Notes: generated by a model not told the origin, from the sequence alone. A stretch of DNA of 14,057 bases from an uncultured Ruminococcus sp. (GCA_902796865.1 CADBQZ010000242.1:1-14057), one strand, 5' to 3'; shown: positions 6,940-13,602, counted from the stretch's first letter. Made by a program: numbers and translations.

Positions 6940-7854
6940 TTAAATACTGTAGAGACCTTTACTGAAATATCTGTCGCCTCTGTCGGGAAGGACTATAACG
7001 ATATTTCCTTTTGCGCCTTCTTTTATGTATTTTAATGCGGCTGTCAGAGCGGCTCCCGATGATGAACCGGCAAATATACCTTCCTTTAAGGCAAGCTGTC
7101 TTGCATTCTCAAAGGCTTCTGAGTCGGTTATCTTTATTACTTTATCCACAAGTGACATATCCATAGTATCTGCTATAAAGTCGTTGCCGATACCTTCGAT
7201 GTCGTAATCGTCGTGTTCGCCGCCGCCCATCGTAGAACCTACAGGGTCTGCGAGTACGCCTATCGTATCAGGTTTTCTTTCCTTTATATATTTCATTACA
7301 CCGGAGAATGTTCCGCCGCTTCCTGCTCCAGCAATGAAATGGTCTATTTTGCCATCGAGAGCATCAAAGATCTCAGGGCCTGTTGTTTCATAGTGAGCGA
7401 GCGGATTTGCAGGATTTTTGAACTGTTCAAGCGATACAGCACCTTCTGTTGCAAGTCTTAGTTCTTCAGCTTTTTTAGCTGCACCGAGCATACCCTCCTC
7501 ACGGGGAGTATTTATGATCTCTGCTCCAAGTGCTTTCATCAGAGCCTGCTTTTCTTTTGAAAATTTTGTAGGCACTACGAATATTACCTTATAGCCTTTT
7601 CCAAGTGCTGCAAAGGCAATGCCAAGTCCGGTGCTTCCGGCAGTAGCTTCGATTATTGTACCGCCTGGTTTCAAAATACCTTTTTTTTCTGCATCGGCTA
7701 TCATGTATTTGCCTACACGGTCTTTAACGCTTCCCGAAGGATTGAAAAGTTCAAGCTTCGCAAAGAGTTTTACATCATCCGGAAGATCAAAATGATTCAG
7801 CTGAACAAGCGGAGTATTTCCTATAAGCTGATGTATATCTGTATAAACACCCAT
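6940..7854 (-). CDS. mccA: Cysteine synthase / O-acetylserine-dependent cystathionine beta-synthase (CysK/MccA family)
   Basis: This is a 304-residue fold-type II PLP enzyme of normal length for CysK or MccA. It has the N-terminal NTPLVQL motif (13-19), the PLP lysine Lys44 in PSGSVKDR (39-46), a substrate loop EATAGSTG (69-76), a phosphate-binding GAGSGGT loop, and GIFAGSSSG near the C-terminus. The substrate loop reads TAGST, not the TSGNT usual in CysK. With the mccB-like gene one base upstream, this favours a role in reverse transsulfuration (O-acetylserine plus homocysteine to cystathionine) over sulfide-dependent cysteine synthesis, but sequence alone cannot decide. A GAGGT site inside the end of the upstream gene serves the ATG, so the two are translationally close. 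It is the last gene of the operon, directly before a strong terminator. Confidence 0.9.
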   Translation of the reverse strand: MGVYTDIHQLIGNTPLVQLNHFDLPDDVKLFAKLELFNPSGSVKDRVGKYMIADAEKKGILKPGGTIIEATAGSTGLGIAFAALGKGYKVIFVVPTKFSKEKQALMKALGAEIINTPREEGMLGAAKKAEELRLATEGAVSLEQFKNPANPLAHYETTGPEIFDALDGKIDHFIAGAGSGGTFSGVMKYIKERKPDTIGVLADPVGSTMGGGEHDDYDIEGIGNDFIADTMDMSLVDKVIKITDSEAFENARQLALKEGIFAGSSSGAALTAALKYIKEGAKGNIVIVLPDRGDRYFSKGLYSI

Positions 7855-7855
7855 A

Positions 7856-9016
7856 TTATTTTACCTCGCTTTCGCTGATAGCATTTTTAAGATCGTTTAA
7901 AATATCATCAGCACTTTCTATACCTACTGAGAGACGGATAAGACCATCAGTGATACCGACCTTCTGACGTATCTCATAAGGGATAGATGCGTGGGTCATG
8001 CTTGCAGGGTGGCATACGAGACTTTCAACTCCGCCGAGACTTTCTGCAAGTGCAACGAGTTTAAGTGATTTGAAGAATTTCTTTATGTCATAGTTTTCAT
8101 AAAGTTCAAATGAGATCATAGCACCGCCGTTTTTTGCCTGCTTTTTATTTATCTCATAACCCTGAGCGTCTTTAAGTCCCGGATAGTATACTTTCTTGAC
8201 AGCCTTGTGGTTACTTAAAAACTCTGCTATCTTTTCGGCATTTTCAACGTGTCTGTCAAGACGTACCGAAAGGGTCTTGATGCTTCTTACGAGCAGGAAA
8301 GAATCAAAAGGTCCTAAAACACCGCCTGATGAGTTCTGTATAAATGCTATCTTTTCGGCAAGCTCCTTATCCTTTACGGCAACAAGTCCGGCAACTACAT
8401 CGCTGTGACCGCCGAGATATTTTGTAGCGCTGTGTACTACTATATCAGCACCGTGTTCCAAAGGACGCTGTATATAAGGTGTCATAAATGTATTATCAAC
8501 TATAAATAAAAGTCCGTGTTTTTTTGCTACTGCTGATACCGCATCAAGATCAGTTATCGTAAGAAGTGGATTAGCCGGTGTTTCCACGAGTATCGCCTTA
8601 ACATCAGGAGCGATCTTTTTATCAAGAGTGTCTGTGTCTGTGGTATCTTCGATAGAGTATTTTATACCAAAGTGATCGAATACTTTATCAAGAAGTCTGA
8701 ATGTACCGCCGTAAACATTTTTTGAAATGATTATTCTGTCATCAGTTTTGAAAAGGCTTAAAACAGCAGTAAGTGCTGCCATTCCCGAACCGAATGCAAA
8801 GCCGTCTGTACCGCTTTCGAGTTCTGCGATGAGTGCTTCAAGAGCTGCTCTTGTAGGATTTCCTGTTCTGGAGTATTCCCATTTTACTTCTTCGCCGATG
8901 CCTTCCTGCTCGTAAGTGGAAGTCTGGTAGATCGGTACGTTTACTGCTTTTGTATATTTATCACCATAGATACCGCCGTGGATAAGTTCGGTATTGAAAT
9001 CTTTATATTCAGCCAT
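7856..9016 (-). CDS. mccB: Cystathionine gamma-lyase/gamma-synthase-like PLP enzyme (MccB/MetC family)
   Basis: This is a 386-residue Cys/Met-metabolism PLP enzyme. Visible elements are the Tyr48-x-Arg50 pair in YSRTGNPTR, GSGMAAL (76-82) in the phosphate cup, Tyr102, Asp174 in VDNTF, and the PLP lysine Lys199 in HSATKYLGGHSD, plus the family C-terminus with LGGVESL and RLSVGIE. These enzymes make or cleave cystathionine, or cleave other sulfur amino acids. Placed between a methyltransferase and a CysK/MccA homologue, the likely role is cleavage of cystathionine to cysteine. Gamma-synthase, methionine gamma-lyase or homocysteine sulfhydrylase activities cannot be excluded from sequence. Its ATG overlaps the end of the methyltransferase gene by eight bases, with GGAGGT inside that gene, which implies translational coupling. 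Confidence 0.9.
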   Translation of the reverse strand: MAEYKDFNTELIHGGIYGDKYTKAVNVPIYQTSTYEQEGIGEEVKWEYSRTGNPTRAALEALIAELESGTDGFAFGSGMAALTAVLSLFKTDDRIIISKNVYGGTFRLLDKVFDHFGIKYSIEDTTDTDTLDKKIAPDVKAILVETPANPLLTITDLDAVSAVAKKHGLLFIVDNTFMTPYIQRPLEHGADIVVHSATKYLGGHSDVVAGLVAVKDKELAEKIAFIQNSSGGVLGPFDSFLLVRSIKTLSVRLDRHVENAEKIAEFLSNHKAVKKVYYPGLKDAQGYEINKKQAKNGGAMISFELYENYDIKKFFKSLKLVALAESLGGVESLVCHPASMTHASIPYEIRQKVGITDGLIRLSVGIESADDILNDLKNAISESEVK

Positions 9017-9932
9017 TGTTATTTACCTCCATAGTTTTTTCTGCCGAAATGAAATGTATATTTTCAAATGCTTTCTGATTATCTTTTCTGTTATCAAAGA
9101 ATATCTGTTGTATTCTCTGAGGTGTCTTGTGTATATCAGTCGAAAAACCGTATTTTTTAAGAAGCTTTATAACTTCTGAGGGTTCATATCCGTGAAGCAT
9201 CGGTTCACCCAGCTTTGCGGTTATTTCTGAAAGTGTGCGGACTCTTGAACCGACATTTTCACTGAATGTCGTTTCGTCCGGAAAGTCAAAAACTATCCTG
9301 CTTTCCAAAGGAGATATACTGCTTATTTTTGAAACAGTACCCTCAAATACGTCCAGCGTAAGATAATATGTAACTCCCGGTATCGAAAAAAGTGTAGGTA
9401 TATTTTTATCGAATCCGTTCTCGATAAGCTTATCAGCCATATCATCTTTTGAAAAATCCACCGGGACGTAGCAGACATTTTCAGGTATTATCCATTCGAG
9501 TTCTTTTATCCTTTCAAGTTTGTAGCGCTGTGTATCCGGATGATCTATCTCGAAAATTTTTATATCCGGATCGGTATTGCGGAAAGCAAATGTATCAAGT
9601 CCTGCTCCGCAAATAACGTACTGGCATTTCTCGTGCTTCTGTGAGAATTTTTTTATTTCCCATTCCGAAAAGGCTATCCTTGAAAGCGGTATAGGGGAGA
9701 TGTATTTGTTAAGAGTACGCCTTACAGATGAAGCGTTGAATCCAACGGTCGGATCAAGATCAGGAAGCTCAAAATCATTTGCTATGAGCTGACCTACTTC
9801 ATGATATTGGTCTATGCCCATAAGATCAAATGCAAGATGATCGTCGAATATCTTATCTCTTTCAAATGTTGAATGGTATGCTCTTGCAAACTGGCAAAGC
9901 TTTGCAGTCATGCTTTCGTGTGTGTCTATCAT
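9009..9932 (-). CDS. Class I SAM-dependent methyltransferase, LCM/TIGR00027-like
   Basis: The protein has 307 residues. ATG 9932 is chosen for GGAGGT four bases upstream; the longer in-frame TTG start would include that site in the coding region. The SAM-binding motif is CGAGLDTFAFR (108-118), the form typical of leucine carboxyl methyltransferase-related (TIGR00027/COG3315) enzymes, followed by the acidic motif FEIDHP (127-132). The methyl acceptor is unknown. The position matters: clostridial ubiG-mccB-mccA and Bacillus yrrT-mtnN-mccA-mccB operons also carry a methyltransferase, thought to help turn SAM into S-adenosylhomocysteine and on to homocysteine. Here an unrelated methyltransferase subfamily takes that place, with no mtnN or luxS visible. 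The gene is first in the operon, and an out-of-frame short ORF overlaps its start. Confidence 0.88.
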   Translation of the reverse strand: MIDTHESMTAKLCQFARAYHSTFERDKIFDDHLAFDLMGIDQYHEVGQLIANDFELPDLDPTVGFNASSVRRTLNKYISPIPLSRIAFSEWEIKKFSQKHEKCQYVICGAGLDTFAFRNTDPDIKIFEIDHPDTQRYKLERIKELEWIIPENVCYVPVDFSKDDMADKLIENGFDKNIPTLFSIPGVTYYLTLDVFEGTVSKISSISPLESRIVFDFPDETTFSENVGSRVRTLSEITAKLGEPMLHGYEPSEVIKLLKKYGFSTDIHKTPQRIQQIFFDNRKDNQKAFENIHFISAEKTMEVNNNG

Positions 9933-10002
9933 AAATACCTCCAAAGTCAAAGTTTAAGTTTATATATGAAACACACGGATAACATCGTTTTTGAATCATC
10001 AT
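9862..10002 (-). CDS. Candidate upstream ORF with Cys-x-x-Cys, overlapping the methyltransferase start
   Basis: This is a 46-codon frame in the leader of the methyltransferase-mccBA operon, starting MMIQKRCYPCVS. AAGGA lies ten bases before its ATG. It reads out of frame through the ribosome site and start of the methyltransferase gene and stops 71 bases inside it. Cys codons (TGT) are its seventh and tenth codons, and CGA (Arg) precedes the first; two more Cys codons follow inside the overlap. A ribosome passing through would cover the methyltransferase start, so a stall at the early Cys codons could change access to it. That makes a cysteine-responsive leader peptide plausible, but the frame may also be chance. 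No homology is known to me. Confidence 0.35.
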   Translation of the reverse strand: MMIQKRCYPCVSYINLNFDFGGIYDRHTRKHDCKALPVCKSIPFNI

Positions 10003-10032
10003 AAATAATCGTTCCTTATAAAAAAATATTAT

Positions 10033-10055
10033 AATACATAAAGCCTATATGTATT
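10033..10055 (-). other. 5' hairpin at the start of the mcc-operon leader (possible operator)
   Basis: AATACATA and TATGTATT form an 8-bp dyad with a 7-base centre, beginning about three bases after the predicted minus-strand start point. Seven T residues follow on the minus strand, but only six bases past the stem, and the stem is all A-T except one pair. It could be a weak attenuator, an RNA-stabilising 5' hairpin, or a repressor site over the start point. Confidence 0.4.
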
Positions 10056-10064
10056 GTAAGTATT

Positions 10065-10093
10065 ATGATAGCACTATAATCCGCATTTGTCAA
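10065..10093 (-). promoter_or_regulatory. Promoter of the methyltransferase-mccB-mccA operon
   Basis: On the minus strand TTGACA (10093-10088), a 17-base spacer and TATCAT (10070-10065) give a strong sigma-A match. The start near 10058 leaves a leader of about 125 bases to the methyltransferase ATG, long enough for regulation. Confidence 0.8.
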
Positions 10094-10183
10094 GAGGAAA
10101 ATACAATATTTAAAAATATTATTATTTTGCTTTTATACTATTATATAGTGAATAATTATTTTCAGGCATACCAAAAAAACGTC

Positions 10184-10221
10184 AGGTTATAGTTTATGGC
10201 TATAACCTATAATACCTATAT
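10184..10221. promoter_or_regulatory. Dyad with ACCTATA repeats between the divergent promoters (candidate operator)
   Basis: AGGTTATAG (10184-10192) and CTATAACCT (10200-10208) are perfect inverted repeats with a 7-base centre. ACCTATA then occurs at 10205-10211 and again at 10214-10220, ending just before the -35 box of the plus-strand promoter. On the minus strand the dyad is followed by GACGTTTTTTT, so it could instead terminate leftward transcription. The regulator is unknown; a sulfur regulator of the CymR/Rrf2 or LysR type is one guess. Confidence 0.45.
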
Positions 10222-10225
10222 GATA

Positions 10226-10255
10226 TTGGACAATTCGGAAATGTTGTAGTATAAT
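10226..10255 (+). promoter_or_regulatory. Probable promoter of the lipoprotein-ABC transporter operon
   Basis: TTGGAC (10226-10231), an 18-base spacer and TATAAT (10250-10255) give a perfect -10 box with a weak -35 box, as expected for an activated promoter. The start near 10262 gives a leader of about 190 bases before the lipoprotein gene. Confidence 0.55.
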
Positions 10256-10285
10256 ATAAACATCGAAAGGAAAAAGGGGGTCGGC

Positions 10286-10470
10286 AGAATGAAGCTTATA
10301 ATTTTTGCATCTGGTTCATACTTAGATATCGAGAAAACATACAAACGATGTTGTGAGCGAATGTGAAGCTTTGCCTGCGATATTTTATAATATAGATATT
10401 TATTTGTTCATTGGAAATTAAGATTTTGATATTAATATAAAGAGGTAAAGAGAATGAAGCTTAGAATTTT
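10286..10470 (+). repeat. 20-base direct repeat at two start codons
   Basis: AGAATGAAGCTTATAATTTT (10286-10305) recurs with one change at 10451-10470. Each copy spans the start codon of an ORF: the 25-residue leader ORF and the cysteine-rich lipoprotein. TGAAGCTT occurs a third time at 10364-10371, at the leader ORF stop. AAGCTT is self-complementary, so the three copies can pair with each other in alternative ways. Confidence 0.6.
10289..10366 (+). CDS. Candidate 25-residue leader peptide with tandem cysteines
   Basis: ATG 10289 is preceded by GGGGG at 10276-10280. The frame encodes 25 residues, beginning MKLIIFASGS and ending TYKRCCERM, with two adjacent TGT Cys codons (10349-10354) after a CGA Arg codon. 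It lies in the leader of the transporter operon, 87 bases before the cysteine-rich lipoprotein gene. Its first 20 bases nearly repeat the start of that gene, so it may be a decayed copy. Its last codons and the Cys-operon setting also fit a cysteine-sensing leader peptide. No family is known to me. Confidence 0.4.
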   Translation: MKLIIFASGSYLDIEKTYKRCCERM

Positions 10471-10630
10471 AACAGCAGTTTTTACAGCGGCAGTTTTGCT
10501 TATGGCAATGACAGGATGTTCGTCAGACGATGGAAAATCTGATTGCTGCAAATCAGGAGCAGAAAGCTCAGACTGCTGCAGCAGCGGAGCAGACGGCGAG
10601 AGCGTTCCGGACTGCTGCAAAGGAAAATGA
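10454..10630 (+). CDS. Small cysteine-rich lipoprotein with three Asp-Cys-Cys repeats
   Basis: This is a 58-residue protein with GAGGT eight bases before its ATG. Residues 1-21 form a lipoprotein signal peptide with lipobox MTGC, so Cys22 should be lipidated and the mature 37 residues face outward. The mature part has three DCC motifs (residues 30-32, 40-42 and 53-55) separated by Ser, Gly and Glu-rich linkers, that is six cysteines besides the lipidated one, all TGC codons. It is too short and low in complexity to name. It heads the transporter operon, 27 bases before the binding-protein gene, which also has a Cys-Cys pair. Metal or thiol binding, or thiol-disulfide exchange with the transported compound, are inferences. 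Confidence 0.8.
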   Translation: MKLRILTAVFTAAVLLMAMTGCSSDDGKSDCCKSGAESSDCCSSGADGESVPDCCKGK

Positions 10631-10657
10631 TAAATTGAAAAACGAAAGGGAATTAAT

Positions 10658-11785
10658 ATGAAAAGAAATAAATTATTAGCAGGTCTTGTAACATTTGGTC
10701 TGCTTATCACATCACTTACAGGATGCTCAGGAGATGAAAAGTCATCTACAGCAGAAAGCGGTTCATCTTCATCTTTATCTTCAGCTTCCTCAAATGGAGC
10801 AAGTGCTGAATTGGAAAAAACTGATTTTGAATTAGGCCATCTTAATTCAACAGCACATCTTCTTGGATTTGTTGCAAAGGAAGAAGGATACTTTGAAGAA
10901 GAAGGACTGAATGTTACTCTTACACAGTTTTCAAGTGCAGCAGAGCTTTCATCAGGTCTTGAATCCGGAAAACTCGATGCAGCATTTATCGGCTCAGTCC
11001 CGACACTTACATTCCAGAGCCAGGGACACGATCTTACAGTATTCGGCGGTGCTATGACAAACGGACATGGTTACGTTATAAAGCCTGAGTTTGTTGAAGG
11101 GCTTTCTGACTGGGATATTTCGATATTAAAGGGCAGAAATGTTGCTTCGGTAAAGAATAGTATACAAGATGCAGAACTTCAGATACTTCTGAAAAATGCA
11201 CATATAGAGATAGGTGAAGGCGATGACAAGGTGAATATAGTTTACTTTGACAGCCAGAAGGACGCATTTGCAGCGATACAGAACGATACAATCGATGCGG
11301 CATCTGTATATTCACCATATGCTTCTCTTGCAGAGGGTCAGGGTTACAAGATAGTTTACCGCTGCTCCGAAGAAAAGGCTCTTGAAAACCAGCCATGCTG
11401 CCGTCAGGTCGCACCAACTTCGGCGCTCAAGGATCTTCCGAATACTTATTCTGCATTTGAAAGAGCGCTTATAAAGGCTTATAAGTTTACTCAGGAAAAT
11501 GAAGATAAAACAATAGAAGATGTCAAGAAGTATATCGACATCGAACCTGATTATATAAAGACTGAAGTCTACGGCGGATACGGTACATCTGTTCCGGATC
11601 CTGACAAGGCAGGTACAAAGGCATTAAAGGAAAGTATAGTTGAACTCGGATATACCGAAGACTATGACATTGATAAGCTTTATAATACTGATATTTATAA
11701 AAATGCACTTGACGGACTCCTTAAAGAGTCACCGGATGATAAGGTGTATAAAGAGCTTAAAGAACATTTTGACAAGTTTGAATAA
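10658..11785 (+). CDS. ABC transporter substrate-binding lipoprotein, SsuA/TauA/NMT1-like
   Basis: The 375-residue protein has AAAGGG seven bases before the ATG. A lipoprotein signal peptide ends in LTGC, with Cys23 as lipidation site, followed by a Ser-rich linker (29-50) and a two-lobe periplasmic-binding fold (about 55-375). Family signs are HLNSTAHLLGFVAKEEGYFEEEGLNV (its core GFVAKEEGYF at 70-79), LESGKLDAAFIG (101-112) and FGGAMTNGHG (129-138), typical of binding proteins for sulfonates, taurine, nitrate or pyrimidine precursors. The ligand is unknown. Near a sulfur-amino-acid operon, an organosulfur compound is the best guess. A Cys-Cys pair (247-248, in NQPCCRQ) sits in the second lobe and could be a disulfide or take part in ligand contact. 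The ATPase and permease genes follow on the same strand. Confidence 0.9.
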   Translation: MKRNKLLAGLVTFGLLITSLTGCSGDEKSSTAESGSSSSLSSASSNGASAELEKTDFELGHLNSTAHLLGFVAKEEGYFEEEGLNVTLTQFSSAAELSSGLESGKLDAAFIGSVPTLTFQSQGHDLTVFGGAMTNGHGYVIKPEFVEGLSDWDISILKGRNVASVKNSIQDAELQILLKNAHIEIGEGDDKVNIVYFDSQKDAFAAIQNDTIDAASVYSPYASLAEGQGYKIVYRCSEEKALENQPCCRQVAPTSALKDLPNTYSAFERALIKAYKFTQENEDKTIEDVKKYIDIEPDYIKTEVYGGYGTSVPDPDKAGTKALKESIVELGYTEDYDIDKLYNTDIYKNALDGLLKESPDDKVYKELKEHFDKFE

Positions 11786-11810
11786 ACAATAGATTTATGA
11801 GGTGAGAAAA

Positions 11811-12653
11811 ATGAGCAAGATCGAGGTACAGAACATTACAGTTGATTATGAGGAAAGAAACAAGAGCTTCACTGCTTTAAAAGATGTATATTTTTCAGTT
11901 GAAGCAGGAGAGTTTGTAAGCGTTATAGGCTCGAGCGGCTGCGGAAAAAGCACCCTTCTGAGTCTTCTTGAAGGCATCAATTCTCCGACAGCAGGTACTA
12001 TACTTATAGACGGCGAACCGATAAACGGAACAGGACTTGAGAGGGGAGTAGTGTTCCAGCACTATTCACTGTTCCCGTGGATGACAGCAAGGAAGAATGT
12101 AGCGTTCGGAATAAAGCAGGCAAAAAAAGAACTTTCACAGGCAGAAAGACTTGAGCTTGCTGACAAGTTCCTTGACAAGGTAGGACTCAGCGAATTCAAA
12201 GATAAGTATCCTTCACAGCTTTCAGGCGGAATGCAGCAGAGAGTAGCAATAGCAAGAGCGCTTGCAATGGATACTGAGATACTTCTTATGGATGAGCCGT
12301 TCGGCGCTATCGACGCTAAAAACCGTGCTATATTACAGGAATTGCTTCTTGACCTCTGGGAGGGCGATGGCTCTGAGCCTAAAAAAACTGTTATTTTTGT
12401 AACTCATGATATTGATGAAGCTATATTCCTGTCTGACAGAATAATAATGATGAGCGCAAATCCGGGTCATGTATATAAGGAGATAGAAGTTCCTTTTGAC
12501 AGACCAAGAGACAGAGTGCAGCTTATCCAGTCGGAAGAATATATATCATTCAGGAATGAGCTTATAGAATTGTTCTACGGCGAGATAGACAACGAGATAT
12601 ATGATGACGACTACGACGATGATGAATATGAAGAAGAGGTGTATGCCGAATGA
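11811..12653 (+). CDS. ABC transporter ATPase, SsuB/TauB-like, with acidic C-terminal tail
   Basis: The 280-residue nucleotide-binding subunit powers the importer from the cytoplasmic side. ATG 11811 is chosen because GAGGTGA (11799-11805) lies five bases upstream; the in-frame GTG at 11802 is part of that site. Walker A is GSSGCGKS (40-47), the Q loop FQHYSLFPW (82-90), the signature LSGGMQQR (137-144), Walker B ILLMDEP (157-163) and the H loop VTHD (197-200). The core ends near residue 256. The last 24 residues are almost all Asp, Glu and Tyr (IYDDDYDDDEYEEEVYAE is the end), which is not a normal part of this family. The gene overlaps the permease gene by four bases (ATGA). Confidence 0.93.
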   Translation: MSKIEVQNITVDYEERNKSFTALKDVYFSVEAGEFVSVIGSSGCGKSTLLSLLEGINSPTAGTILIDGEPINGTGLERGVVFQHYSLFPWMTARKNVAFGIKQAKKELSQAERLELADKFLDKVGLSEFKDKYPSQLSGGMQQRVAIARALAMDTEILLMDEPFGAIDAKNRAILQELLLDLWEGDGSEPKKTVIFVTHDIDEAIFLSDRIIMMSANPGHVYKEIEVPFDRPRDRVQLIQSEEYISFRNELIELFYGEIDNEIYDDDYDDDEYEEEVYAE

Positions 12654-13570
12654 ATGTCAGGCAGAAATATCTTAGAGTAACGCATCTTCTTTTTATCGTT
12701 TTGATAGCAGTGCAGTTTTTACCTGATAAGGTGAAAACAGATACTCATATATCATATATAATATGGTTTTTCTCTGCTGTAGAGGTACTTGCACTCACCG
12801 TCAGCTGGTTTATAAAAAAGAAGGCTTCGCTTGATCTTTTTCTCGATATTGTCGGGACTATTTACGGACTGTTCATATTGTGGACGCTCCTGACGGCGAA
12901 ATTCGATGTCCTTAAGGCATCGCTTTTCCCGCCTCCCGGCAAGGTATTTTACCAATTTATCGAAGATTACGATAAGATACTTATAAATGTAAAAAGTTCG
13001 CTTGGGATAATACTTGAAGGTTATCTTCTTGCGGCAGTTGTATCAATACCTTTGGGATTGTTTTTAGGCTGGACAGCAAGACTTGGAAATGCCGCAACAT
13101 ATGTTTCAAAATTTTTAAGCTCGATACCGCCGATAGTCTATATCCCATATGGAATAGCACTTCTCCCGACTTTCAGAAGTGTTTCGGTATTTGTAATATT
13201 CCTTGCGGCTTTCTGGCCGATACTTGCAGGAACGATGAGCGGTGTATTGAATGCCGAACAGAGAGTGATAGATTCTGCAAGAGTCCTGAATGTAAAAAAG
13301 ATAACGATGATGTTTTCGGTAATTCTGCCGTCAGCACTTCCTCAGATCTTTTTAGGATGCAATCAGGGACTTACCGTAGCATTTATACTTCTTACATCTG
13401 CTGAGATGATAGGAGCTTCGGACGGACTTGGATATTATGTAAAGCAGTATTCCGATTTCGGAGATTATACAAGAACGATAGTTGGTATTTTTGTTATTGG
13501 TATCGTTGTCGTTTTTATCTCATTCCTGTTCAATAGACTTCAGAGATATCTTCTCAGATGGAAGAAGTGA
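12650..13570 (+). CDS. ABC transporter permease, SsuC/TauC-like
   Basis: The 306-residue integral membrane subunit is the translocation channel of the importer. Its ATG overlaps the ATPase stop codon (ATGA), implying translational coupling. The C-terminal part (about 85-306) is the usual binding-protein-dependent permease domain: LFPPPGKVF entry (92-100), TM helices around 118-140, 180-200 and 270-300, and the EAA loop at about 203-236 (DSARVLNV ... LPSALPQIFLG) that docks on the ATPase. About 80 N-terminal residues with three further hydrophobic segments (13-24, 35-55, 63-82) are extra compared with typical 250-270-residue SsuC proteins. No defect is visible. This is the last gene before a strong terminator. 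Confidence 0.92.
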   Translation: MNVRQKYLRVTHLLFIVLIAVQFLPDKVKTDTHISYIIWFFSAVEVLALTVSWFIKKKASLDLFLDIVGTIYGLFILWTLLTAKFDVLKASLFPPPGKVFYQFIEDYDKILINVKSSLGIILEGYLLAAVVSIPLGLFLGWTARLGNAATYVSKFLSSIPPIVYIPYGIALLPTFRSVSVFVIFLAAFWPILAGTMSGVLNAEQRVIDSARVLNVKKITMMFSVILPSALPQIFLGCNQGLTVAFILLTSAEMIGASDGLGYYVKQYSDFGDYTRTIVGIFVIGIVVVFISFLFNRLQRYLLRWKK

Positions 13571-13584
13571 TGAATAAAAACGTA

Positions 13585-13602
13585 AAGCTTATTACTAAGC
13601 TT
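13585..13602 (+). other. Small hairpin after the permease gene
   Basis: AAGCTTA and TAAGCTT pair around a TTAC loop. No T tract follows, so it is more likely an RNA 3'-end stabilising stem just before the terminator than a terminator itself. Confidence 0.4.

Larger units (their letters stand above)
9951..10288. other. Divergent regulatory region between the mccBA-like operon and the transporter operon
   Basis: This AT-rich stretch between the two divergent sulfur operons holds a promoter for each side, the start of the minus-strand leader ORF, a 5' hairpin in the minus-strand leader, and a 25-base dyad with adjoining ACCTATA repeats. I looked for SAM-I (S-box) and T-box signatures, known in some clostridial mcc operons, and did not see them. 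No other gene is apparent. Confidence 0.7.

Noticed and set aside
10020..10055. Hairpin plus seven T as an intrinsic terminator in the mcc leader
   Set aside because: The T run starts six bases after the stem and the stem is almost all A-T, so it is kept only as a possible structural or operator element.
9933..10120. SAM-I (S-box) or T-box riboswitch expected for an mcc operon
   Set aside because: I looked for their conserved core sequences on the minus strand and found none; the 125-base leader is also short for a T-box with its terminator.
11076..11417. Minus-strand 113-codon ORF inside the binding-protein gene
   Set aside because: It is antisense to a gene with intact family features; shadow frame.
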